Shown: piece after piece, positions 26,772 to 33,272 of the stretch | Position numbering within the stretch: the stretch's first letter is position 1 | How the letters are laid out: each line of letters opens with the position of its first letter | DNA from: Bacteroidales bacterium | Lineage (GTDB): Bacteria > Bacteroidota > Bacteroidia > Bacteroidales > F082 | DNA length: 45,275 nt | Direction: 5' to 3' | NCBI GenBank assembly: GCA_017428285.1 | Contig: JAFRRE010000173.1 | Location: 1 to 45,275, forward strand | Made by a program: the position numbers and the translations under genes | The notes under the pieces: generated by a model | Told to the model about the DNA's origin: nothing | Seen by the model: the letters and a program-made list of their open reading frames with translations, nothing else | Database searches by the model: none

Positions 26772-27488
26772 TTAAACGTTGATAATCACTTCAAATTGTT
26801 CCTCAATCTCGTAGATTTGCCCCGCTTCCTCAACATTGACGGTCTGAAAGACAAAATCGGGGATTTCGGTGGCAATATCATCGGAAGCCGTAAACACCTC
26901 ATATTCGCCGGGTTGCAGCTTCTGGAAAGCAAAATAGCCATCGGGGCCCACACGGGTGTCATCAAAGGGAATGTCCTCGCCTACCCTACGGATATAGACA
27001 CGATGCTCGCAAGCCCATGCTTCACCACGGTAACTGCCGTTGTGGTAATAGGTGGCATGTACGCGACCCTTTACGATGGAAGTGCCGTAAGCCTTGCCAT
27101 CGTGGATGTAGAGTGTTGGCACATTCACCACCGCACCATGTTGCAGGTTAACCGACTCGTAAACGGCTACCTTTTCGCCGGAGGGCAAAGTGGAATAGGC
27201 AAACACGGTATAATCGCCAGGACGCAGATATTCAAACTGATACATACCATCGGCCCCTGTTTCAACGTCATTGCCAAAATACACCTCATTGCCATAGATG
27301 ATGAATACATCCGTTTTGGCGGCATCCATGGTATCGGGGGTCAAAGTATAGTCATCATCGGGATGATGCACCAATTTCACATAGCCTTGCACCGTGCCCG
27401 TGCCACCCTCACCTGGACCTTTATTACAAGATGGCAAAATCAAGGCCAATGCAAGAAGCGTCATCAAAATCCTTGTCATTCTATTCAT
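26772..27488 (-). CDS. lipoprotein with two carboxypeptidase-regulatory-like beta domains
   Basis: A 238-residue lipoprotein. The start at 27488 (MNRMTRILM) leaves a signal peptide with lipobox LPSC (about residue 20), and the -7 box at 27509-27516 rules out the longer frame. Two similar beta domains follow, with YVKLVHHPDDD...MYQFEYLRPGDYTVFAY and the later GYFAFQKLQPGEYEVFTA. They are typical of SdrD-B or carboxypeptidase regulatory-like repeats on Bacteroidota surface proteins. The frame is intact. The partner is unknown. It is transcribed towards the VTC operon, but a repeat cluster separates them. Confidence 0.78.
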   Translation of the reverse strand: MNRMTRILMTLLALALILPSCNKGPGEGGTGTVQGYVKLVHHPDDDYTLTPDTMDAAKTDVFIIYGNEVYFGNDVETGADGMYQFEYLRPGDYTVFAYSTLPSGEKVAVYESVNLQHGAVVNVPTLYIHDGKAYGTSIVKGRVHATYYHNGSYRGEAWACEHRVYIRRVGEDIPFDDTRVGPDGYFAFQKLQPGEYEVFTASDDIATEIPDFVFQTVNVEEAGQIYEIEEQFEVIINV

Positions 27489-27508
27489 TTCATTTAAAAA
27501 TTGAGGTA

Positions 27509-27516
27509 CAAAAATA
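27509..27516 (-). promoter_or_regulatory. -7 box of the beta-domain lipoprotein
   Basis: Minus-strand TATTTTTG fits TAnnTTTG, 21 bases before the ATG at 27488. Confidence 0.5.
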
Positions 27517-27587
27517 TGCATTTTTAGTTTAATACCTAGGTTATCATTCAATTATCATACCAATTGCCATAAGAAACTTGAAAACTG

Positions 27588-28010
27588 TCAAATATTGGCG
27601 CAGACCTTCTTCAGCACGCCCACGAAAGTGTTCAAGTCATCCTCCGAAATGCCGTCGAGGGCTTTGTTCATCGTGTCGATGGCCAACTGTTTTGTGGAAT
27701 CTTTCAACGCCATGCCTTCCTCGGTAAGCATGATGTTGTTCACACGGCGGTCTTCTTTGGCCACCGAACGGGTGACAAGACCTTTCTTCTCAAGGTTGTC
27801 AATGAACTGGGTGACCGAGTTCTTGTCTTTCTGGATGATGAAGGCGATGGCCTGTTGGGTAAGTGTGCCCTCATTCCATAGCGCGTCCATGACGAGGTAC
27901 TGTTCGCCCGTCAGATTGACACCATTCTTCTTGAACGCCTCAGCAATGTACTTCTTGAGCTTGCAATTGACGATATTGACATAGACGCCAACTTGTTTCA
28001 CGAGTATCAT
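27588..28010 (-). CDS. MarR-family transcriptional regulator
   Basis: A 140-residue winged-helix regulator. The DNA-binding part includes LTQQAIAFIIQKDKNSVTQF (about 50-69, recognition helix) and the wing LVTRSVAKEDRRVNNIMLTEEG, where DRR is the MarR signature. Terminal helices would form the dimer. MarR proteins usually bind a small ligand or sense oxidants and repress nearby genes. It has its own -7 box and faces no adjacent divergent gene; the nearest gene upstream is the oxoamine synthase, ending 234 bases away. Confidence 0.92.
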   Translation of the reverse strand: MILVKQVGVYVNIVNCKLKKYIAEAFKKNGVNLTGEQYLVMDALWNEGTLTQQAIAFIIQKDKNSVTQFIDNLEKKGLVTRSVAKEDRRVNNIMLTEEGMALKDSTKQLAIDTMNKALDGISEDDLNTFVGVLKKVCANI

Positions 28011-28049
28011 ATTATCATATTTTTGGGATTATCTTGCTTTATGAAAATG

Positions 28050-28057
28050 CAAAGATA
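28050..28057 (-). promoter_or_regulatory. -7 box of the marR-type gene
   Basis: Minus-strand TATCTTTG fits TAnnTTTG, 40 bases before the ATG at 28010. Confidence 0.55.
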
Positions 28058-28118
28058 GGGAAATTATTTAGATGAGGCAAAAGAATACATAAAAAGACTA
28101 CCAAAAACCGAACTGTCA

Positions 28119-28197
28119 TTGCGGGCTTGACCCGCAATCTCCCAAACGAAAGGGTGTCGACTTCGCATTTGGGAGATGGCGGATGTTCCTCCGCCAT
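28119..28197. repeat. three-hairpin element (TGTCATTGCGGGCTTGACCC type)
   Basis: Three perfect stems in a row: TTGCGGG/CCCGCAA (28119-28125, 28131-28137), ATCTCCCAAA/TTTGGGAGAT (28137-28146, 28168-28177) and ATGGCGGA/TCCGCCAT (28176-28183, 28190-28197). It fills most of the gap between the oxoamine synthase stop and the MarR promoter. It may be a repeat of the kind common near gene ends, or a structured RNA 3' end. Confidence 0.7.
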
Positions 28198-28243
28198 GAG
28201 GGTTTAAGGTTTCGGGTAGTCCTTCCCTGTTGATTGTATCGCT

Positions 28244-29503
28244 TTACTCGATGCGCATATTCGGGACTTCGGTGCCGTCGTAGTAACCCTTGTCGAGTTT
28301 CTGACGCACTTCGGCAAAAGCGTTCAAGGTGTAGTTGACATCGTCCATAGTGTGGGCTGCCGTCGGGATGATGCGGAAGATGATCATGCCCTTGGGGATG
28401 ACAGGATAAGTGATGACCGAGCAGAAGATGCGATAGTTCTCGCGCAGGTCCATGGCAATGTTTGTGGCTTGCACCACGTCGCCCAGCACATGCACCGGCG
28501 TCACGCAAGCCTCGGCGGGACCGATGTCGAAGCCCAGGTCACGGAAGCCCTTCTGCAAGGCGCGAGTCACCTTCCACAGTTGGGCACGCAAGGCGTCGCC
28601 CTCGGCGCTGCGGATGATTTCCAGACGCTTCTCGCAGCCTTCCACGATGGCTAACGGCAGGCTCTTGGCATACATCTGCGAACGCATATTATAGCGCAGA
28701 TACTCAATGACATACTTCGGTCCAGCCACAAAGCCGCCGATGATGGCCATTGCCTTGGCATAGGCACCGATGTAGATGTCGATGTCATCCATCACGCCGA
28801 AATGCTCTGAGGTACCGCGACCCGTCGGACCCATCACGCCGAAGCCGTGGGCGTCGTCAATGAGGATGCGGAAGCTATATTTCTTCTTCAAGGCCACGAT
28901 GCCGGCGAGATCGCCTAAAGCGCCCGTCATACCATACACACCCTCGGTGATGACAAGGATGCCACCGCCCGTCTTGGCCACCACCTCAGTGGCGACCTTC
29001 AGCTTCTTCTCGAGGTCTTCCATGTTATTGTGGCGGTACTTGTACTTGTTGCCAATATGCAGGCGAATGCCATCCAAGAGGCAGGCATGAGCTTCGTTGT
29101 CGTAGACAATGACATCATGAGGGCTGGTCAAGGTATCGATGGTCGACACAATTCCTTGGTAACCGAAGTTGAACAGATAGGCGGCTTCTTTCTTCTCGAA
29201 GTCAGCCAACTCATGTTCGAAATGCTCGTGCATACGGGTGTGACCCGTCATCATACGGGCGCCCATGGGAGCGGCGAGGCCGTATTTGGCGGCGGCTTCG
29301 GCATCCACGCGACGAATTTCAGGGTGGTTAGCCAGACCCAAATAGTTGTTCAAACTCCAGCAGAGCACCTCTCTGCCGTTGAAAGTCATGCGAGGTCCAA
29401 GTTCACCTTCCAGACGCGGGAATGCGAAATAACCGTCAGCGCGTTCGCGGTATTGCCCAATCGGGCCACCGGAATCCTTTGATATTCTTTCGAAAATGTC
29501 CAT
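28244..29503 (-). CDS. alpha-oxoamine synthase, probably serine palmitoyltransferase
   Basis: A 419-residue PLP enzyme of the alpha-oxoamine synthase family. Members condense an amino acid with an acyl-CoA; in Bacteroidota, serine palmitoyltransferase makes 3-ketosphinganine for sphingolipids. Visible motifs are WSLNNYLGLANHP (47-61), GARMMTGHT (81-89), His139 in NEAHACLLDG, Asp216/His219 in IDDAHG and the PLP lysine Lys250 in GAYAKAMA. The usual TFSKS around that lysine is replaced by AYAKA. The divergent neighbour is an SDR reductase, as a sphingolipid pathway would need. Alternatives are KBL-like or AONS-like enzymes, but no biotin or threonine genes lie nearby. Confidence 0.8.
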   Translation of the reverse strand: MDIFERISKDSGGPIGQYRERADGYFAFPRLEGELGPRMTFNGREVLCWSLNNYLGLANHPEIRRVDAEAAAKYGLAAPMGARMMTGHTRMHEHFEHELADFEKKEAAYLFNFGYQGIVSTIDTLTSPHDVIVYDNEAHACLLDGIRLHIGNKYKYRHNNMEDLEKKLKVATEVVAKTGGGILVITEGVYGMTGALGDLAGIVALKKKYSFRILIDDAHGFGVMGPTGRGTSEHFGVMDDIDIYIGAYAKAMAIIGGFVAGPKYVIEYLRYNMRSQMYAKSLPLAIVEGCEKRLEIIRSAEGDALRAQLWKVTRALQKGFRDLGFDIGPAEACVTPVHVLGDVVQATNIAMDLRENYRIFCSVITYPVIPKGMIIFRIIPTAAHTMDDVNYTLNAFAEVRQKLDKGYYDGTEVPNMRIE

Positions 29504-29511
29504 TGAGATAT

Positions 29512-29541
29512 GTTTAATTGTTGATTGTTTAATTGTTGATT
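29512..29541. repeat. 15-base tandem repeat upstream of the oxoamine synthase
   Basis: GTTTAATTGTTGATT occurs twice without change (29512-29526, 29527-29541), in the 5' leader nine bases from the ATG at 29503. Confidence 0.75.
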
Positions 29542-29544
29542 GTT

Positions 29545-29570
29545 GTAGAGACGCAATGTTTGCGTCTCAC
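29545..29570. repeat. repeat C palindrome in the oxoamine synthase leader
   Basis: GTAGAGACGCAATGTTTGCG and the following TCTCAC contain 9-base perfect arms GAGACGCAA/TTGCGTCTC around TGT. It is the same family as 44494-44521 and 44690-44717. It lies between the minus-strand promoter and the start codon and would form a leader hairpin. Confidence 0.75.
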
Positions 29571-29581
29571 ACAACGAGCCA

Positions 29582-29589
29582 CAAAATTA
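29582..29589 (-). promoter_or_regulatory. -7 box of the oxoamine synthase gene
   Basis: Minus-strand TAATTTTG fits TAnnTTTG. The leader to the ATG at 29503 would be about 70 bases and holds repeats C and GTTTAATTG. Confidence 0.5.
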
Positions 29590-29628
29590 GTAAATATATT
29601 GATTATCCCAACATGAAGGAATTATTTT

Positions 29629-29636
29629 TATCTTTG
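29629..29636 (+). promoter_or_regulatory. -7 box of the SDR gene
   Basis: TATCTTTG fits TAnnTTTG. It is divergent from the oxoamine synthase box 40 bases away. The leader to the ATG at 29793 would be about 150 bases. Confidence 0.55.
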
Positions 29637-29642
29637 CAGCGC

Positions 29643-29792
29643 AGAAAAGGAGATTTCCTTCGGGAATGGAAAGGGGGCAATATTTAACAAGCGGCGGCTA
29701 GAGTCAGTTGACTAATCGAAAACGCCACAGGCCGCTGCAGGAAAACAACAACAGACTCCATTCTCGAAGGGAAACTGAAGAGCATTATTGTT
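29643..29792 (+). promoter_or_regulatory. long 5' leader of the SDR gene
   Basis: About 150 bases with possible structure: AGCGGC (29690-29695) pairs with GCCGCT (29731-29736), enclosing a small AGTC-AGTT-GACT hairpin (29702-29713). It matches no riboswitch class that I know. An in-frame peptide reading through it overlaps the promoter and is not credible. Confidence 0.3.
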
Positions 29793-30584
29793 ATGTTACA
29801 ACTCAAAAACAAAACCGCCCTCATCACCGGAGGCGGCACAGGCATCGGGCAGAGCATCGCGCTGCATCTCGCGCAGGAAGGCTGTCACCTCGTGCTGACC
29901 GGCTTGGGTATCGACGACCTCAACAAGACCAAGGAGATGTGCGAGCAATACGGTGTGAAAGCCTATGCCACCGAGACCCAACTCGATGACTATGCTTCCA
30001 TCGACCGCCTCTATGATTATGTGATGGGAAAAGGCCTGAGCATCGACCTCTTCGTGCTCAACGCGGGCATCTCACAGCGCGAAAAGGCATTGGATACCGA
30101 CATCAGCGTGGACGAGAAGATCCTGAAAATCGACTTCCTCAGTGGCGTCTACCTAGTGAAAAAGTTCAAGGAGATGATTCTCGCCAAGGAACATGTGCAG
30201 TTCAGTGTGACCACTTCCCTATCAGGCTTGTTCGGCTTCCCACTGCGCTCGGCCTACTGTGCCGCCAAACATGCCTTGTTCGGCTTCTACGAATCGCTGG
30301 AGTTGGAATACGACAACATCAATGTCACCTTCCTCATCCCTGGACGCATCAACACGCAAATCAGTAAGAGCGCCCTACACGGTGACGGCACTGCCCACGC
30401 CAAAATGGACGCAGGACAAGCCAACGGCCTCAGCGTGGAGAAATGCGGCAAGATTGCCGTGCGGGCCATCAAACGGCAGAAGCACCGCAAACTCATCGGG
30501 CGTACGGAATTGCTGATGGCGCATATCCATAAATATTGCTTACCTTTATATTATAAACTATCTAGAAAAATATCGGCTACATAA
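29793..30584 (+). CDS. short-chain dehydrogenase/reductase
   Basis: A 263-residue classical SDR. NAD(P) binding is shown by TGGGTGIGQ (about 12-20) and LNAGIS; the catalytic Ser lies in TTSLSG and the Tyr-Lys pair in YCAAK. The C-terminal tail is basic and hydrophobic (HKYCLPLYYKLSRKI), like membrane-associated SDRs that act on lipids. It is divergent from the oxoamine synthase gene, which suggests reduction of 3-ketosphinganine or a similar ketolipid. Substrate assignment is inference; another lipid or sugar reductase is possible. Confidence 0.88.
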   Translation: MLQLKNKTALITGGGTGIGQSIALHLAQEGCHLVLTGLGIDDLNKTKEMCEQYGVKAYATETQLDDYASIDRLYDYVMGKGLSIDLFVLNAGISQREKALDTDISVDEKILKIDFLSGVYLVKKFKEMILAKEHVQFSVTTSLSGLFGFPLRSAYCAAKHALFGFYESLELEYDNINVTFLIPGRINTQISKSALHGDGTAHAKMDAGQANGLSVEKCGKIAVRAIKRQKHRKLIGRTELLMAHIHKYCLPLYYKLSRKISAT

Positions 30585-30590
30585 ATAAGT

Positions 30591-30675
30591 ACGGCCCTTC
30601 GACGGGCTCAGGGACCTGCATAAGCTAAGGTCGTTGAGCCTGTCGAAATCGAAGATTCAACGTAGTTAAACGCCG
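30591..30675. repeat. repeat A plus module B, full composite copy
   Basis: An inverted A copy (CCCTTCGACGGGCTCAGG, 30591-30615) is followed by a forward A+B unit (30628-30675) with TTGAGCCTGTCGAAATCG, then GATTCAACGTAG and TAAACGCCG. The forward unit matches 40655-40702 with two differences over 48 bases. It fills most of the gap between the SDR stop and the VOC gene. Confidence 0.88.
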
Positions 30676-30693
30676 ACACAAACAAAAACCACC

Positions 30694-31761
30694 ATGAAAG
30701 AAAAAGTTATCTGCGGCATACAACAAGTGGGCATCGGAGTCAACGACTTCGTGGAGGCCTGGAAATGGTATTACGACAACTTCGGCTTCGAGATTAAGAT
30801 CGTCGACGACGAAGGCGTGGCGGAGCGCATGCTCCCTTACACAGGCGGCAAGCCCCAGCCGCGTCGTTCAGGCATCGCCGTCAACATCCGCGGCGGTGGC
30901 GGCTTCGAGATCTGGCAACCCAAAGGGCGAGAGCTCAACTACCTGAAAGAGCCCGTCAAATTAGGCGATTTGGGCATCCTCATCGCCAAGGTGAAGACCC
31001 CCAACATCGAAACGGCCTACAACACCTTTATTAATAAAGGTCTCGATGTCATCAGCGAGATTCTGACCTCTCCCACGGGCCAAAAGGAGTTCTTCATGAA
31101 AGACCCCTACGGTAACCTCTTCCAGTTGGAACAAGACGACTATGTCTTCATCGACGAGAAAAAAACCACGGGTGGTGCCAACGGTGCCGTCATCGGTGTG
31201 AGCGACATCGACCGTTCCCTACCCTTCTACACCCAGTTGTTGGAATACGACAAGGTGGTCTTCGACCAGACTGGCGTCTTCGAAGACTTTCAAGCCATTG
31301 AAGGCGGCAAAGGCACTTTGCGTCGTGTCATTTTGGAGCGATCAAAGCCCATCGAAGGACCGTTGAGCCGCATCATGGGCACATCACATCTCGAACTCAT
31401 CCAAAGCGTTGATGCACCAGGCAAGAAACTTTTCGAAGGCAGATATTGGGGCGACCCCGGCTTCATCCACCTCTGCTTCGACGTGCGCAACATGAACGCC
31501 GTGCAAGAGGAAGCCAAGCTTATGGGCCATCCCTTTGTTTGCGACAGCGGCGTAGACTTCGACATGGGCGACGCCAACGGCCACTTCACCTATGTGGAAG
31601 ACCCCGACGGCACCCTCATCGAGTTTGTCGAGACCTTCAAAATCCCGATTGTGAAGAAATTCGGCCTTTATCTCAACCTCGCCAAGAAAGATGACCATAA
31701 ACCCTTGGGCATCCTCAAGCTACTACGGTTCGCGAAAGTCAAGCGAGAGAGCATCAAATAA
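30694..31761 (+). CDS. VOC-family protein with two glyoxalase-like domains
   Basis: A 355-residue protein of the vicinal oxygen chelate superfamily. Two domains of about 130 residues follow each other: residues 6-150 (IQQVGIGVNDFVEAWKWYYD, FFMKDPYGNLFQLEQ) and about 160-315 (VIGVSDIDRSLPFYTQLL, THVEDPDG-like FTYVEDPDGTLIEFVE). Metal ligands of both appear present (His and Glu within FIHLCFDV and IEFVE in the second). The layout resembles extradiol dioxygenases or HPPD-like enzymes, but I cannot assign a substrate. It follows the SDR gene after a repeat, so co-transcription is uncertain. A terminator ends it. Confidence 0.8.
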   Translation: MKEKVICGIQQVGIGVNDFVEAWKWYYDNFGFEIKIVDDEGVAERMLPYTGGKPQPRRSGIAVNIRGGGGFEIWQPKGRELNYLKEPVKLGDLGILIAKVKTPNIETAYNTFINKGLDVISEILTSPTGQKEFFMKDPYGNLFQLEQDDYVFIDEKKTTGGANGAVIGVSDIDRSLPFYTQLLEYDKVVFDQTGVFEDFQAIEGGKGTLRRVILERSKPIEGPLSRIMGTSHLELIQSVDAPGKKLFEGRYWGDPGFIHLCFDVRNMNAVQEEAKLMGHPFVCDSGVDFDMGDANGHFTYVEDPDGTLIEFVETFKIPIVKKFGLYLNLAKKDDHKPLGILKLLRFAKVKRESIK

Positions 31762-31767
31762 CAACAA

Positions 31768-31800
31768 AACAGCCGGCTCATCGAGTCGGCTGTTTTTGTT
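31768..31800 (+). terminator. terminator after the VOC gene
   Basis: Stem arms AACAGCCG (31768-31775) and CGGCTGTT (31787-31794), continued by TTTGTT, seven bases after the stop. It is symmetrical, so it can also end transcription of the convergent ompH-type gene. Confidence 0.85.
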
Positions 31801-31820
31801 GATTCGGATTTCAACAATCC

Positions 31821-32339
31821 TTATTTGGTGATGCCCAATTTGGCTTTCACATCCTTAGTGCAGTCAACGGCATTGTCGCCCACATAGACGGCAGCACCTG
31901 TGGCTAAGTCGAGGATGTAGGTATAACCCTTTTCCTTACCCACCGTGTTGATGGCATTTTGGATCTTGTCGAGCATGGGCTTCAGCAACTCGGCACGTTT
32001 GGCTTCGAATTCATTCTCTGCATTGACTTGGAACTGCTGGATGCGAGTCTGAAGGTCAACGATTTCCTTCTCCTTCGACTGTTTCACCAAATTCGACATG
32101 GTAGCCTGGTTGGCTTCGTAATCCTGCATCTTGGTCTGGTATTCCTTTGCCATAGCCTGCAGTTGGTTCTGCAATTCATCATAGTACTTCTCCAGGTTTT
32201 TCTCAGCCTTGGCCTTGTCGGGCATGGCATCGAGAACTTCTGCCGTATTGACGTGTGCAATCTTCACTTGGGCATTCGCCACGCCACTCATCATAAAGAG
32301 CGCCACGCCCAAAAACAAAACTTTGAATACTCTTTTCAT
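31821..32339 (-). CDS. OmpH/Skp-family periplasmic chaperone
   Basis: A 172-residue Skp-like chaperone that holds outer-membrane proteins on the way to BamA. A signal peptide (ending in ANAQ, residue 24) is followed by the family core KIAHVNTAEVLDAMP, a long coiled-coil (about 45-125) and the C-terminal YTYILDLATGAAVY strand. It is the second of two ompH-like genes downstream of bamA and has its own -7 box at 32390-32397. Length is normal. Confidence 0.92.
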   Translation of the reverse strand: MKRVFKVLFLGVALFMMSGVANAQVKIAHVNTAEVLDAMPDKAKAEKNLEKYYDELQNQLQAMAKEYQTKMQDYEANQATMSNLVKQSKEKEIVDLQTRIQQFQVNAENEFEAKRAELLKPMLDKIQNAINTVGKEKGYTYILDLATGAAVYVGDNAVDCTKDVKAKLGITK

Positions 32340-32389
32340 TTTATTGACTTTTAATGATTTATCTATTTATTAGTTTGTCTAACGAGCCG

Positions 32390-32397
32390 CAAAGATA
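32390..32397 (-). promoter_or_regulatory. -7 box of the second ompH-like gene
   Basis: Minus-strand TATCTTTG fits TAnnTTTG, 51 bases before the ATG at 32339. Confidence 0.5.
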
Positions 32398-32428
32398 CAA
32401 AAAACTATGTTCTTTGGCGACTATTCGG

Positions 32429-33154
32429 TTAATTCTTTTTCTTCATAGGTTCAGATTTGGCATCACCTGCACCAGCCTTGGTTCCGCCCTTGTTGACTTT
32501 TGAATCGCTTTTTGAACCCGTATTGGTCTTAGTTCCTGTAGAAGTGCCTTTATTGCCGGTAGTAGTGCCACCAACAGTAGTGCCAGTCTTACGGCGATTT
32601 TCACGACGCACGGTTTGCATCACATTGCCGAGCTGGTCGAGCACGTCATCGCTGACATCGTTCTTGTCGCTGGCATAGAGGACTGAGGTACCCGAAGCCA
32701 GGTCGAGGATGAAGGCATAGCCCTTGGTTTGGGCCACTTCCTTCATGGCAGTGTAAACCTTCTCCTGAATGGGTTGGATGAGTTCAGTACGCTTTTGATA
32801 GAGCTGGCCTTCAGAGCCGAAATACTGCATCTGCAGGTTCTTGGCTTCTTGTTCCTTGTCGACGATGGCCTGCTCGCGGGCACGCTTCTGGTCTTCAGAA
32901 AGAAGCAACATCTCGGTCTGGTACTTGCTATACATTTCCGACACCTTATCATAAACGGCCTTCACTTCTTTCTGCCACTTATCCGACAAAGCGTTCAGTT
33001 CTTCCTGTGCGTCGCCGTATTCAGGAATGTTTTCCATGATGTATTCCGAATCGACATAAACGATTTTCTGTCCACCGCCAAGTTGGGCGTTGGCAGTCAT
33101 AATGCCGCCACAAACCAAAGCAGCGGTTAGAATCAAGATTTTAAATGCTTTCAT
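32429..33154 (-). CDS. OmpH/Skp-family chaperone with a basic low-complexity tail
   Basis: A 241-residue Skp-like protein. The signal peptide ends in ANAQ (residue 24); the core KIVYVDSEYIMENIPEY, a coiled-coil (about 50-130) and YAFILDLASGTSVLY match the family. Unlike its 172-residue neighbour, it carries about 65 extra residues rich in Thr, Gly and Lys (TGTTVGGTTTGNKG, then KSDSKVNKGG). That tail is disordered and positively charged and could bind membrane or peptidoglycan. It lies directly after bamA. The frame is intact. Confidence 0.9.
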   Translation of the reverse strand: MKAFKILILTAALVCGGIMTANAQLGGGQKIVYVDSEYIMENIPEYGDAQEELNALSDKWQKEVKAVYDKVSEMYSKYQTEMLLLSEDQKRAREQAIVDKEQEAKNLQMQYFGSEGQLYQKRTELIQPIQEKVYTAMKEVAQTKGYAFILDLASGTSVLYASDKNDVSDDVLDQLGNVMQTVRRENRRKTGTTVGGTTTGNKGTSTGTKTNTGSKSDSKVNKGGTKAGAGDAKSEPMKKKN

Positions 33155-33219
33155 TGTTTATAGTGTTTCTAATTGTTTTTCTTTCTGCTTTATCAATAAT
33201 CGTTCCATTTTTTTGACAC

Positions 33220-33250
33220 GAGACTGCGGGACTGTGAGACGCGGGACTAT
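33220..33250. repeat. short tandem repeat between bamA and ompH
   Basis: GAGACTGCGGGACTGT (33220-33235) and GAGACGCGGGACTAT (33236-33250) are near copies, with a further GACACGAGAC upstream. It lies in the 118-base gap. Confidence 0.55.
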
Positions 33251-33272
33251 TTTCTTCATTCCACATTCAGCA

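Noticed and set aside
27588..28010. MarR protein as regulator of the sphingolipid-like locus
   Set aside because: It is near but not divergent from that locus, and no shared operator palindrome was found.
29612..29687. small plus-strand frame MKELFLSLQRRKG upstream of the SDR gene
   Set aside because: Its start precedes the SDR -7 box, so it would not be on the transcript.
33158..33259. small minus-strand frame (MKKIVPRLTVPQSRV) between bamA and ompH
   Set aside because: Half of it is the GAGACTGCGGGACT tandem repeat; no promoter and no conserved look.
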